The notes: a model not told the origin generated them from the letters alone. A stretch of DNA of 64,000 bases from Streptomyces sp. NBC_00490 (GCF_036013645.1 NZ_CP107869.1:3348001-3412000); one strand, 5' to 3'. Counted from the first letter of the stretch, positions 25,833 through 34,933 are shown. Numbers and translations are program-made.

Positions 25833-27209
25833 GTGTCCTACTTCGACGCTGCTTCCAGCGCGCCCCTTCATCCCGTCGCTCGTCAGGCGCTGTTGGCCTC
25901 CCTGGACGAAGGGTGGGCTGATCCCGCGCGGTTGTATCGAGAGGGGCGGCGGGCCCGGCTGCTGCTGGATGCCGCTCGGGAAGCCGCTGCCGAGGCTGTC
26001 GGGTGTCGTCCTGATGAGCTGACCTTCACCTCGTCCGGCACACGGGCCGTACACACCGGAATCGCGGGGGTTCTGGCTGCGCGGCGGCGCGTCGGGGGTC
26101 ACCTGATCGTGTCAGCGGTTGAACATTCATCCGTGCTCCATTCGGCCGAAGTGCACGAGAGGGAGGGCGGTTCGGTCGATCGGGTGACGGTCGAGCGGTC
26201 GGGGAGGGTGGATCCCTCGGCCTACGCCGCTCTGCTCCGGAAGGACACCGCGCTGGCCTGTCTCCAGTCGGCCAACCACGAGGTGGGGACGGAGCAGCCG
26301 GTCGCCGCCGTGGCCGAGGCCTGCCGGGCGGCCGGGGTGCCGTTGTTCGTGGACGCGGCCCAGTCGCTCGGGTGGGGGACGGTCGAGGGTGACTGGTCGT
26401 TGCTGGCGGCCAGTGCGCACAAGTGGGGCGGGCCGTCCGGGGTCGGGCTGCTCGTCGTACGGAAAGGCGTGCGGTTCGCCGCTCAAGGGCCCGTGGACGA
26501 GCGGGAGTCGGGGCGGGCGCCGGGGTTCGAGAATCTGCCGGGCATCGTCGCGGCGGCGGCCTCGCTGCGGGCCGTGCGGGCCGAGGCGGCCCAAGAGGCG
26601 GCACGGCTGCGGGAGCTGACGGAGCGGATCCGGGTGCGGGTGCCGCGGCTGGTGCCGGATGTGGAGGTGGTGGGGGATCCGGAGCGGCGGTTGCCCGGGA
26701 TCGTCACCTTCTCCTGTCTCTATGTCGACGGGGAGACACTGCTGCACGAGCTGGACCGGGAGGGTTTCTCCGTTTCGTCCGGCTCGTCCTGCACGAGCAG
26801 CACGCTGACGCCCAGCCATGTGCTGAAGGCGATGGGAGTGCTGAGTGAGGGGAATGTGCGGGTCTCGTTGCCACGAGGAGCGACGGCGGAGGATGTGGAG
26901 AGGTTCCTCGCCGTGCTGCCGGGGGCGGTGTCGGGGGTACGCGAGAAGCTGGGCGCGCCGACGCCGGTGGCGGTCATGAAGAAGGACGAGCTCGTCGTCG
27001 ACGCCCTGGGCAAGCGGTGCCCGATCCCCGTGATCGAGCTCGCGAAGGTCATCGGGGACGTCCCGGTCGGCGGCCTCGTCCGGGTCCTCTCGGACGACGA
27101 GGCAGCACGACTGGACATCCCCGCGTGGTGCGAGATGCGCGAGCAGGACTACGTAGGCGAAGAACCGGCGGAAAAAGGAACGGCGTACCTAGTCCGCCGG
27201 TCAAGCTGA
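25833..27209 (+). CDS. Cysteine desulfurase fused to TusA/SirA sulfur-carrier domain
   Basis: A 458-residue two-domain protein. Residues 1-370 are a NifS/IscS-type desulfurase: SAVEHSSVLHS, FVDAAQSLGWG, SAHKWGGP (PLP Lys near 196) and the persulfide loop SSGSSCTSS (Cys near 318). Residues about 385-458 are a TusA domain with DALGKRCPIPVIELAKV, the CPxP carrier cysteine. The fusion suggests that sulfur taken from cysteine is handed directly to the attached carrier for tRNA thiolation or cofactor synthesis. GTG at 25833 has no ribosome-binding site, but TAGCGT lies 6 bases upstream, so the mRNA is probably leaderless. Confidence 0.9.
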   Translation: MSYFDAASSAPLHPVARQALLASLDEGWADPARLYREGRRARLLLDAAREAAAEAVGCRPDELTFTSSGTRAVHTGIAGVLAARRRVGGHLIVSAVEHSSVLHSAEVHEREGGSVDRVTVERSGRVDPSAYAALLRKDTALACLQSANHEVGTEQPVAAVAEACRAAGVPLFVDAAQSLGWGTVEGDWSLLAASAHKWGGPSGVGLLVVRKGVRFAAQGPVDERESGRAPGFENLPGIVAAAASLRAVRAEAAQEAARLRELTERIRVRVPRLVPDVEVVGDPERRLPGIVTFSCLYVDGETLLHELDREGFSVSSGSSCTSSTLTPSHVLKAMGVLSEGNVRVSLPRGATAEDVERFLAVLPGAVSGVREKLGAPTPVAVMKKDELVVDALGKRCPIPVIELAKVIGDVPVGGLVRVLSDDEAARLDIPAWCEMREQDYVGEEPAEKGTAYLVRRSS

Positions 27210-27216
27210 CCACCCT

Positions 27217-27285
27217 CAGGGGCGCGGGGCTGTGTCGATATGCGGCTACCGCCGCGTGTGCGCGACCAGCCCCCACGCACCCGCC
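27217..27285. repeat. Dispersed Streptomyces hairpin repeat, copy 2
   Basis: CAGGGGCGCGGGGCTGTGTC then GCGGCTACCGCCGC and GCGCGACCAGCCCCCACGC: the same element as copy 1 in opposite orientation. It sits exactly between two convergent stops (27209 and 27296), a place where it could act as a two-way terminator. Confidence 0.8.
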
Positions 27286-27295
27286 GACGGCAAAC

Positions 27296-28270
27296 TCAGC
27301 CCAGGTACCCCTGGACCTCGGCCGCGGCCTCATGCCCGTACGCCTTGGTGAACCGCTCCATGAAGTGCCCCCGACGCAGCTGGTACTCCTGCGTACCCAC
27401 CGTCTCGATGACGAGCGTCGCCAGCATGCACCCGACCTGCGCCGCACGCTCCAGCGACACCCCCCACGCCAGTCCCGACAGGAACCCCGCGCGGAACGCG
27501 TCGCCCACGCCCGTGGGATCCGCCTTGCGCTCCTCCTCCGCGCAGCCGACCTCGATCGGGTCCATGCCGACCCGCTCGATACGGACACCGCGCGAGCCCA
27601 GCGTGGTGACCCGGTGGCCGACCTTGGCGAGGATCTCCTCGTCGGTCCAGCCGGTCTTCGACTCGATGAGGCCCTTCTCGTACTCGTTGGAGAACAGGTA
27701 CGTCGCGCCGTCCAGCAGTATCCGGATCTCGTCGCCGTTCATCCGGGCGATCTGCTGGGAGAAGTCCGCGGCGAACGGAATGCCGCGCGACCGGCACTCC
27801 TCCGTGTGCCGGAGCATCGCCTCGGGGTCGTCGGCGCCGATGAGGACCAGGTCGAGGCCGCCCACGCGGTCGGCGACGGTCTTCAGCTCGATGAGGCGGG
27901 CCTCGCTCATCGCACCGGTGTAGAAGGAGCCGATCTGGTTGTGGTCGGCGTCGGTGGTGCAGACGAAGCGCGCGGTGTGCAGCGTCTCGGAGATACGGAC
28001 GGACGCGGTGTCGACGCCATGGCGGTCCAGCCAGGCGCGGTACTCGTCGAAGTCGAAACCCGCGGCGCCGATCAGGATCGGGGCGGTGCCGAGCTGGCCC
28101 ATACCGAAGGCGATGTTCGCGCCTACGCCGCCCCGGCGTACGTCCAGATTGTCGACCAGGAAGGAGAGCGAGACCGTGTGCAGCTGGTCCGCGACGAGCT
28201 GGTCGGCGAAGCGGCCGGGGAAGGTCATGAGGTGGTCGGTGGCGATGGAGCCGGTGACTGCGATGCGCAC
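27296..28270 (-). CDS. PfkB-family kinase, adenosine-kinase-like
   Basis: A 324-residue ribokinase-fold protein. RRGGVGANIAFGMGQLG is the N-terminal substrate/lid signature and KADPTGVGDAFRAGF (near residue 255) the PfkB signature 2 with the catalytic Asp and anion hole. FSNEYEKGLIESKTGW and the length match actinobacterial adenosine kinases of the Rv2202c type. It would phosphorylate adenosine or a related nucleoside using ATP in the cytoplasm. The M. tuberculosis homologue sits in the same neighbourhood (ctaC side). The sugar specificity cannot be fixed from sequence alone. Confidence 0.85.
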   Translation of the reverse strand: MRIAVTGSIATDHLMTFPGRFADQLVADQLHTVSLSFLVDNLDVRRGGVGANIAFGMGQLGTAPILIGAAGFDFDEYRAWLDRHGVDTASVRISETLHTARFVCTTDADHNQIGSFYTGAMSEARLIELKTVADRVGGLDLVLIGADDPEAMLRHTEECRSRGIPFAADFSQQIARMNGDEIRILLDGATYLFSNEYEKGLIESKTGWTDEEILAKVGHRVTTLGSRGVRIERVGMDPIEVGCAEEERKADPTGVGDAFRAGFLSGLAWGVSLERAAQVGCMLATLVIETVGTQEYQLRRGHFMERFTKAYGHEAAAEVQGYLG

Positions 28271-28401
28271 GGCGAGGACTCTCCTGAGGGGAGGGTTTAT
28301 TGACAGTTCACGCTACCCGGTCGGCACGGGGCTCTGAAGCCGCCAAAACTACCCGATAGTAGATCTTTCTTCGCGGGCTCCGACCTGCATACGGTGCCGT
28401 C

Positions 28402-28611
28402 ATGACGAACCTCAAGGTCCACGCCCCCGTTCCGGCCGACCCGGACGGCGATCTCGCGGCGCTGCTCGGCGACTGCGCACGGATGGCCCCGCACTGGCTG
28501 GCTCCCGACCGGGTCGCCGCCGTTCCCGTCTCCCCCTCCCTCATCCACGGCGTGACCGTTCCGACCGAGTCCGCCCGGATGCTGGACGCGATGTCGGACT
28601 ACGGCGACTGA
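28402..28611 (+). CDS. Small conserved-type hypothetical protein
   Basis: A 69-residue protein with strong third-position GC throughout, so probably real. It has no signal peptide, helix-turn-helix or Cys motif. The C-terminal part reads SLIHGVTVPTESARMLDAM. There is no ribosome-binding site, but TACGGT lies 7 bases before the ATG, which suits a leaderless transcript. Function unknown. Confidence 0.6.
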   Translation: MTNLKVHAPVPADPDGDLAALLGDCARMAPHWLAPDRVAAVPVSPSLIHGVTVPTESARMLDAMSDYGD

Positions 28612-28761
28612 AACAGCGCCTTCCGGGGAACCATGCGCTCCCCCGCTGCGTCCCATCGCTGTCCCCCGTAAAGGGGATGTGGGATACGACCCTCCGCCGG
28701 CCGTTTTGACAGGGCCGGGTCAGGGTCATAGGGACAGATGCGCGGCCGAAGGAGCGATGCG

Positions 28762-30696
28762 GTGAACACCCAGCGACCCGAGAACGACGACGACGCCGAG
28801 GTCGGCAAGGCCACGGGCGCCGATGAGGGTGCCGGGGTCGCCGAGATCGCCGACGAGGACGGCGGTACGGCGGCGGAGGGGCCCCCGGAGACGGAGGCCC
28901 CCGGGGAGGCCCCCCAGGAGCAGGCAGCGGAGGCGCCGGAGGCTTCCGGGGGCGCTGGGACTTCCGAGGCGGACGAGACCGCCGAGATCGGCGAGGCTTC
29001 GGAGACTCCCGAGCCGGACGAGATTCCCGAGCCCGCCGGGGCTTCCGAGGCTGCTGAGTCCCACGAGATTTCCGAACCTGCCGGAACGCGCGAGGCTTCC
29101 CGAGCCGCCGGAGCCTCCGTGGCTTCCGAGGCCGCCGGAGTGTCCGACACTTCCGTGGCTTCCGACGCCTCCGAGCAGGAGATTCCCCGGGACGGCGAGC
29201 ACGAGGTTCCGCGTGCCGGTCGGCGGCGCTCGCCCGTGCTCGTCGCCTCCGTCGCGGCCGCCGTGCTGCTCGTCGGGGGCGGTGGGGCGTATCTCGCCAC
29301 CTCGGCCGCCGGCAGTTCGGGCGGTGGCGGTACGACGTCCGGGGCGAACGGTGACGACACTCCCCCGCTGCTCCACCTCGACGGGTACACCGAGGGCGAC
29401 GGCGGCACGGCCGGCATCGCGCCGGGTGAGCCCAACCCGTACGGCGTCACCTATCAGGCCGCCGGCACGCTGCCGGACGGTCCCGGCGAGGCCCCCGTGT
29501 ACCGCGCGGTCGGTGAGGTCACCAAGGACGACGTGGCCCGGCTGGCGAAGGCGCTCGGGGTGGAGGGGACGCCCGTTCTGGAGGGCAAGGCCTGGAAGGT
29601 CGGCGGGCAGGAGGCGGCCGGGCCGAGTCTCCAGGTGAACCAGCAGGCGCCGGGGGCGTGGACGTTCCACCGGTACGCGCCGGGTACCGACGACTGCCGG
29701 AGCGCGACGGTGTGTGCGAGCGACCCCGCCGCACCGGCCGGCGACCCGGTGAGCGAGGAGGCCGCGAAGAAGGCCGCGGCGCCGGTGCTGAAGGCGGTCG
29801 GGCAGGACGACGCGAAGGTCGACGCGAGTCAGGTCATGGGCGCCCAGCGGGTGGTGAACGCCGATCCGGTGGTCGGCGGGCTGCCGACGCACGGCTGGAC
29901 GACTGGGGTCACCGTCAACGCGCAGGGCGAAGTGGTCGGCGGCAGCGGTCAGTTGAGGACGCCGTCGAAGAGCGACACGTACCCCGTCGTGAGCGCCGAG
30001 AAGGCGCTGGACCAGTTGAACGCGGTGCCGTCGACCGACCACCGCATGGGCATCGGTGGCTGCGCCACCTCCGTACCGCTCAAGGACCGCCTCGAGGCGC
30101 CCTGCGGGTCGGAGGGGACGGGTACGCCGAAGCAGGAGACGATCACGGTCGAGAAGGCTGTGTTCGGGCTGGCCTCGCACTACGTGGACGCCCGGCAGGC
30201 GCTGGTGCCGTCGTGGCTGTTCGAGGTGCGGGCGTCCGGCGCGCAGGACGGCTTCACGGTGACGTATCCCGCGATCGACCCGAAGTACCTGGCCTCGGCC
30301 ACCCCGTCCCCGGCGCCCACCGACGAGCCGACGGGACAGCCGAGCCCGCGGCCGACCGGTCCGGACCCGGACGAGCCGACCGCGGCGCCGGCCGAGCGTG
30401 ATGTGAAGGTGGAGGGCTACACCGCCGAGGGCGACGAGCTCACCGTGACCTACACGGGCGGGGTCTGCTCCGACTACAAGGCGTCGGTGGTCGAGGGTTC
30501 CGACCAGGTGACGGTCCAGGTGACCGAGACACCGTGGCCGGACAAGAAGATCTGCATCATGATCGCGAAGATCTACCACGAGACGGTGAAGCTGGAGAAG
30601 CCCGTGGGCGACCGGAAGGTCGTGGGCACGGACGGCACCGGGATCCCGCTGGAGAAGGCGGGGGCGCGGCTGCCGGAGACGTCCGGGGCGCGGTAG
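28762..30696 (+). CDS. Membrane-anchored protein with acidic low-complexity N-terminus
   Basis: A 644-residue protein. GTG at 28762 is preferred, with AAGGAG 7 bases upstream. Residues 1-155 are a disordered Glu/Ala/Ser/Pro region built from degenerate EASE-type units. One transmembrane helix follows (about 163-190, PVLVASVAAAVLLVGGGGAYL), then a large outside domain (about 200-525), a Pro/Thr linker (ATPSPAPTDEPTGQPSPRP) and a final small domain with two Cys (GGVCSDYK, KKICIMIAK) that may be disulfide linked. Type II membrane topology. No known domain recognised. The strand opposite also carries a long open frame that is a composition artefact. Confidence 0.75.
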   Translation: MNTQRPENDDDAEVGKATGADEGAGVAEIADEDGGTAAEGPPETEAPGEAPQEQAAEAPEASGGAGTSEADETAEIGEASETPEPDEIPEPAGASEAAESHEISEPAGTREASRAAGASVASEAAGVSDTSVASDASEQEIPRDGEHEVPRAGRRRSPVLVASVAAAVLLVGGGGAYLATSAAGSSGGGGTTSGANGDDTPPLLHLDGYTEGDGGTAGIAPGEPNPYGVTYQAAGTLPDGPGEAPVYRAVGEVTKDDVARLAKALGVEGTPVLEGKAWKVGGQEAAGPSLQVNQQAPGAWTFHRYAPGTDDCRSATVCASDPAAPAGDPVSEEAAKKAAAPVLKAVGQDDAKVDASQVMGAQRVVNADPVVGGLPTHGWTTGVTVNAQGEVVGGSGQLRTPSKSDTYPVVSAEKALDQLNAVPSTDHRMGIGGCATSVPLKDRLEAPCGSEGTGTPKQETITVEKAVFGLASHYVDARQALVPSWLFEVRASGAQDGFTVTYPAIDPKYLASATPSPAPTDEPTGQPSPRPTGPDPDEPTAAPAERDVKVEGYTAEGDELTVTYTGGVCSDYKASVVEGSDQVTVQVTETPWPDKKICIMIAKIYHETVKLEKPVGDRKVVGTDGTGIPLEKAGARLPETSGAR

Positions 30697-30717
30697 TCCG
30701 CACGCTCCGGAACACAT

Positions 30718-30754
30718 GAAGGCGGCGGCCCTGTCGGAGGGGGCCGCCGCCTTC
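30718..30754. terminator. Terminator hairpin between convergent genes
   Basis: GAAGGCGGCGGCCC and GGGCCGCCGCCTTC form a 14-bp perfect stem 21 bases past the stop at 30696 and 50 bases past the stop of the IscA-like gene on the other strand. Likely works in both directions. Confidence 0.8.
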
Positions 30755-30804
30755 ACCGTCGTACGGACTCGGCCGGCCCTCGCGGACGCGGCCGGCGTAC
30801 CGAT

Positions 30805-31161
30805 CTAGTTGAACGAGTCGCCGCAGGCGCAGGAGCCCGTCGCGTTCGGGTTGTCGATCGTGAAGCCCTGCTTCTCGATGGTGTCGACGAAGTCGATCGA
30901 CGCACCGCCGAGGTAGGGGGCGCTCATGCGGTCGGTGACGACCTTGACTCCGCCGAAGTCCTTGACGACATCGCCGTCGAGGGAGCGCTCGTCGAAGAAG
31001 AGCTGGTAGCGCAGGCCCGAGCAGCCACCGGGCTGAACGGCCACGCGCAGGGCCAGGTCCTCACGGCCTTCCTGGTCGAGCAGGGCCTTGACCTTCGCCG
31101 CGGCGGCGTCGGACAGGAGGATGCCGTCGCTGACAGTGGTCTTCTCGTCCGATACGGACAT
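30805..31161 (-). CDS. erpA: HesB/IscA/ErpA-family iron-sulfur insertion protein
   Basis: A 118-residue A-type carrier. The three conserved cysteines are present: GGCSGLRYQ (near residue 47) and the terminal GSCACGDSF (near 111 and 113). LRVAVQPGGCSG and SAPYLGGASIDFVDT are family signatures. It delivers [4Fe-4S] clusters to apo-enzymes in the cytoplasm. The divergent neighbour is nadA, a [4Fe-4S] enzyme, and the Rieske and desulfurase genes are close by, so the context is coherent. ErpA versus IscA naming is by similarity and not certain. Confidence 0.9.
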   Translation of the reverse strand: MSVSDEKTTVSDGILLSDAAAAKVKALLDQEGREDLALRVAVQPGGCSGLRYQLFFDERSLDGDVVKDFGGVKVVTDRMSAPYLGGASIDFVDTIEKQGFTIDNPNATGSCACGDSFN

Positions 31162-31379
31162 CTACATCTCTCCCGGGTTGTACGGAGACTGCTTGCCGAC
31201 GGCTTCAACCGTCAGGGCCGCGGATTCATTCCGGGCCGCGCGCCTTGTCTTTTCGCCTGTTCTTTCATGCTCGCACACCCGCGACGAAGCGAACAGCGGC
31301 CCGAAGATCACCCGCCGGAGCGGCGCCGGGATTCATGTCACATCGACGCTATGACCATCGTCAAAGTGACGTGAACCGG

Positions 31380-31394
31380 GTTATGATAGATAAC
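31380..31394 (+). promoter_or_regulatory. Palindrome over the probable nadA promoter
   Basis: GTTATGATAGATAAC is an inverted repeat (GTTAT/ATAAC, 5-base centre) that contains a TATGAT -10-like hexamer, 34 bases upstream of the nadA start. A GTCAAAGTGAC palindrome lies about 20 bases further upstream. It looks like a repressor site for NAD synthesis control; the regulator is not known from this window. Confidence 0.5.
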
Positions 31395-31428
31395 GTCAGA
31401 TCGACGAAAAGTAGAAAGGGTGCGTGCC

Positions 31429-32613
31429 GTGACCACCGCCCAGACCACGGAGCTCGACGTACAGCCGACTCCTCTCGCCCTGCTGCTCCTCGGCCGTGAG
31501 GCCGACCCGAAGAGCGAGCGGGGTGTCGAGTGCCCCGGCGACCTGCCCTCGCCGTCCGACCCGGACCTGGTGGAGCGGGCCCGCGCGGCCAAGGAGAAGC
31601 TCGGGGACAAGGTCTTCGTGCTCGGCCACCACTACCAGCGCGACGAGGTCATCCAGTTCGCCGACGTCACGGGTGACTCCTTCAAGCTGGCCCGGGACGC
31701 GGCCGCGCGCCCGGAGGCCGAGTACATCGTGTTCTGCGGTGTGCACTTCATGGCGGAGTCCGCGGACATCCTGACCGGCGACGACCAGAAGGTCGTGCTG
31801 CCGGACCTGGCCGCCGGGTGCTCGATGGCCGACATGGCCACCGCCGAGCAGGTCGCCGAGTGCTGGGACGTGCTGACCGAGGCCGGGATAGCCGAGCAGG
31901 TCGTCCCCGTCTCGTACATGAACTCCTCCGCGGACATCAAGGCGTTCACGGGCAAGCACGGCGGCACGATCTGCACCTCGTCGAACGCCAAGAAGGCCCT
32001 TGAGTGGGCCTTCGAGCAGGGCGAGAAGGTGCTCTTCCTCCCCGACCAGCACCTCGGCCGGAACACCGCCGTGCGGGACATGGGGATGACGCTGGAGGAC
32101 TGCGTCCTCTACAACCCGCACAAGCCGAACGGCGGGCTGACGGCCGAGGAGCTGCGGGCCGCGAAGATGATCCTGTGGCGGGGCCACTGCTCGGTGCACG
32201 GCCGCTTCAGCCTGGAGTCGGTGCGGGACGTGCGCGAGCGGATCCCGGGCGTCAACGTCCTGGTGCACCCCGAGTGCAAGCACGAGGTCGTGGCCGCGGC
32301 GGACTACGTCGGCTCGACCGAGTACATCATCAAGGCCCTGGAGGCCGCTCCGGCCGGCTCCAAGTGGGCCATCGGGACCGAGCTGAATCTCGTACGACGG
32401 CTCGCGAACCGTTTCGCGCCCGAGGGCAAGGAGATCGTCTTCCTCGACAAGACGGTCTGCTTCTGCTCGACGATGAACCGCATCGACCTCCCCCACCTCG
32501 TGTGGACCCTGGAGTCCCTCGCCGAGGGCAACCTGGTCAACCGCATCGAGGTCGACAAGGAGACCGAGACGTTCGCGAAGCTGGCGCTGGAGCGGATGCT
32601 GGCGCTGCCGTAG
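31429..32613 (+). CDS. nadA: Quinolinate synthase
   Basis: A 394-residue enzyme that condenses iminoaspartate with dihydroxyacetone phosphate to quinolinate, the first committed product of de novo NAD synthesis. Motifs: LGHHYQRDEVIQFADVTGDS, FCGVHFMAESADIL (cluster Cys), PVSYMNSSADIKA, CTSSNA, LVHPECKHEV (cluster Cys) and VCFCSTMNRI (cluster Cys), the three ligands of the oxygen-sensitive [4Fe-4S] cluster. GTG at 31429 is chosen because GAAAGGG lies 8 bases upstream; a GTG nine bases earlier is also in frame. nadB/nadC are not in view. The IscA-like protein is divergent. Confidence 0.96.
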   Translation: MTTAQTTELDVQPTPLALLLLGREADPKSERGVECPGDLPSPSDPDLVERARAAKEKLGDKVFVLGHHYQRDEVIQFADVTGDSFKLARDAAARPEAEYIVFCGVHFMAESADILTGDDQKVVLPDLAAGCSMADMATAEQVAECWDVLTEAGIAEQVVPVSYMNSSADIKAFTGKHGGTICTSSNAKKALEWAFEQGEKVLFLPDQHLGRNTAVRDMGMTLEDCVLYNPHKPNGGLTAEELRAAKMILWRGHCSVHGRFSLESVRDVRERIPGVNVLVHPECKHEVVAAADYVGSTEYIIKALEAAPAGSKWAIGTELNLVRRLANRFAPEGKEIVFLDKTVCFCSTMNRIDLPHLVWTLESLAEGNLVNRIEVDKETETFAKLALERMLALP

Positions 32614-32627
32614 GACTCCTGCGGCGC

Positions 32628-32651
32628 CCGCTCACCCCTCGGGGTGAGCGG
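32628..32651. terminator. Compact hairpin between nadA and the kinase gene
   Basis: CCGCTCACCCC pairs with GGGGTGAGCGG across a two-base centre. It begins 15 bases after the nadA stop and includes the TGA stop of the convergent kinase gene. Likely a shared two-way terminator. Confidence 0.75.
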
Positions 32652-34890
32652 GGTCCATGCTGAAGACCGTCCCGTTCGGTGTGTTCACGACCACCGCCCC
32701 GCCGTCCAGCGACACCGTGGACTTGGTCGAGCCGCTGGCGAGCTGGTCGGCCCGGGCGCCGGTCTCCCAGAGCAGCGTGCCCTTGCGGGAGTCGAGGGCG
32801 GCGACCCGGCCGCTGAGGCTGGCCAGGTAGAGCGTGCGGGTGGTGGGGTCGTAGGTGGGCCGGCCCGAGTCCTCGACGCTGGTCCGGGTCTGCCAGAGCT
32901 GTTTGCCGGTCAGCGGGGAGACCGCGGTGACCTGGCCATTGGCCCCGGTGATCCAGACGGTGCCGGCGGCGAGGCGGATCGAGCCCTTGTGGCTGCGCGT
33001 GAGTTCGGTCGTGGTGGTGGCGCCGGTGTCCGGGTCGAGGAGCCGGATCTCGTCGAAGGTGTTCTCCTCGGGGCGCGCCGGGCCGGAGCCGACGTCGACC
33101 GCGACGGCCACGGCGAGGCGGCCGTCGACGGTGCCGAGCAGACCGCTCCCGTTCGGGGTTCTCAGCCGTCTGCGCACTGTTCCGTCGGTCTTGTCCAGCT
33201 CCAGGAGTACGGCGTCCTTGGACTCGTCGTCCGGGAAGCAGTGCGCGTAGAGACGGGAGCCGGCCGTCGCGAACTGGCAGTAGTCGCCGGCGGGCAGCTG
33301 CGCGGTCCAGCGGTCGGTGCCGGTGCGCGGGGACCGTGCCGTCACCAGCCGGCCGCTGGTGTCGGGGGTCATGACGAGGTCGCCGACCATGAGCTGGTCG
33401 ACGCTCGCCCCTCCCCGGTCGCGGGTCCACAGCTGGTCGCCGGTCTCGGTGTCGAGGGCGACGATGCTCGACCTGGTGCTCCCGTCGGCCGCGAAGACGT
33501 CGTGCTGCAGGATCATCGCGTCGTCCCGCACGCCGAGGAGTGCGAAGTTGTTGCCCGACGAGTCCGTGCCCTCGGCGGCGGTCGCGAGGGCGGAGCGCCA
33601 GACGGTGGCGCCGGTACGGCCGTCCAGGCGGACCGGGAGGATCGTGTTGCCCGCGCAGTAGACCGCGTTCTCGTACGGCCGGCAGGTGGCGTCGATCGTG
33701 CTCTCGCCGCCCTTCGCCAGCGGGTTGACCTCGCCCGACCGTGCGGTCCCGAACATCGTCGTCTGCCAGGCCTGCCAGCCCTCGGGCACCGCCGACCAGC
33801 GGGTGGCCCCGGACGCGGCTGTCGAGCTCGTCTCCTGGGAGGCGTCCGAGAATCCCGGGCCGAGGCTCAGGTACCCGACCAGGCCGAGGCTCACCGCGCC
33901 CAGCGTGCCGACCGCCACCAGCAGGCGGCGGCTCCTCCGGGTCCGGCGGCGGGGCTTGGGCAGGCCCGTCGGCATCGCCGGGTCGGCGCCGCCGTAGGTC
34001 TCCTCGACGGCCCTCAGGTCGGCCGGACCCGAAGTCGTGGTGTCCGGGTCCATGGGGTCGGACTCGGGCAGGGCCTCGGCGAACTCCTTGGCCAGCACGT
34101 CCAGTCCGGGCCGGTCGGCGGCCTCCTTGACCAGGCAGCGCTCCAGGACCGGGCGCAACGTCCGCGGCACACCGTCCAGTCCGGGCGCCTCGTGGACGAC
34201 GCGGAAGGCGGTCAGATACGGGCTGTCGGCGTCGAAGGGGCCGCGTCCGGTGGCCGAGTAGACCAGGAGTGCGGCGAGGGAGAAGACGTCCGAGGCGGGC
34301 CCGACCGTGCGGGCGTCGGTGAACTGTTCCGGTGACATGAACGGCGGGGTGCCGATCATCTGGCCGGTCTCGGTCAGGGTCTGGTGGTTCTCCGCGGCGC
34401 GGGAGATGCCGAAGTCGATCACGCGGGGGCCGTCCTCGGCCATCAGGACGTTGGCGGGCTTGAGGTCCCGGTGCACCACTCCGGCCCGGTGGATGTCCTC
34501 CAGCGCCTCCACCAACCCCAGGGCCAGCCGCCGCAGTTCGGCGCCCTTGAGGGCTCCGTGGTCGCGGATCCGTTCGGCGAGGGAGCTGCCGGGGACGTAC
34601 TGGGTCGCCATCCAGGGCCGGGTCGCCTCCGGGTCGGCGTCCACCACGGGCGCGGTGAAGGCGCCGCTGACCTTGCGGACGGACTCGATCTCGTGCCGGA
34701 AGCGGGCGCGGAAGACCTTGTCCTCCGCGTACTGGGCGTGCACCACCTTGACGGCGACGTCACGGCCCGAGCGCGATCTGCCCCAGTAGACGACCCCCAT
34801 GCCTCCGGAGCCGAGCCGGTCGACCAGCTTGTATCCGCCGACCGATTTCGGGTCGTCCTTGTGCAGTGGCACGCCCGGGATCCCCTTCAC
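32632..34890 (-). CDS. Membrane Ser/Thr protein kinase with PQQ-like propeller (second)
   Basis: A 752-residue protein with the same plan as the kinase at 11138-13348. Kinase domain about 20-285 (GSGGMGVVYWG, VAVKVV, VVHRDLKPAN, DFGISR, GTPPFMSPEQ), then an Arg-rich stretch RRRTRRSRRLLVAVG and one helix (about 335-358), and an extracellular propeller with PQQ-type repeats (GTDRWTAQLPAG, GKQLWQTRT, KGTLLWETG). Starts possible at GTG 34890 or GTG 34872. Probably senses an extracytoplasmic signal. Ligand unknown. It lies tail to tail with nadA, sharing the hairpin at its stop. Confidence 0.88.
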   Translation of the reverse strand: MKGIPGVPLHKDDPKSVGGYKLVDRLGSGGMGVVYWGRSRSGRDVAVKVVHAQYAEDKVFRARFRHEIESVRKVSGAFTAPVVDADPEATRPWMATQYVPGSSLAERIRDHGALKGAELRRLALGLVEALEDIHRAGVVHRDLKPANVLMAEDGPRVIDFGISRAAENHQTLTETGQMIGTPPFMSPEQFTDARTVGPASDVFSLAALLVYSATGRGPFDADSPYLTAFRVVHEAPGLDGVPRTLRPVLERCLVKEAADRPGLDVLAKEFAEALPESDPMDPDTTTSGPADLRAVEETYGGADPAMPTGLPKPRRRTRRSRRLLVAVGTLGAVSLGLVGYLSLGPGFSDASQETSSTAASGATRWSAVPEGWQAWQTTMFGTARSGEVNPLAKGGESTIDATCRPYENAVYCAGNTILPVRLDGRTGATVWRSALATAAEGTDSSGNNFALLGVRDDAMILQHDVFAADGSTRSSIVALDTETGDQLWTRDRGGASVDQLMVGDLVMTPDTSGRLVTARSPRTGTDRWTAQLPAGDYCQFATAGSRLYAHCFPDDESKDAVLLELDKTDGTVRRRLRTPNGSGLLGTVDGRLAVAVAVDVGSGPARPEENTFDEIRLLDPDTGATTTTELTRSHKGSIRLAAGTVWITGANGQVTAVSPLTGKQLWQTRTSVEDSGRPTYDPTTRTLYLASLSGRVAALDSRKGTLLWETGARADQLASGSTKSTVSLDGGAVVVNTPNGTVFSMDPAHPEG

Positions 34891-34933
34891 CGTAAAGCAG
34901 TTCGAGCCACAAGATACAGAACGCCCGAACGCC

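Noticed and set aside
28726..30756. 676-residue minus-strand frame
   Set aside because: It is the mirror of the low-complexity head and domain of the 28762 gene, which has a good ribosome-binding site and a transmembrane helix in the plus frame.
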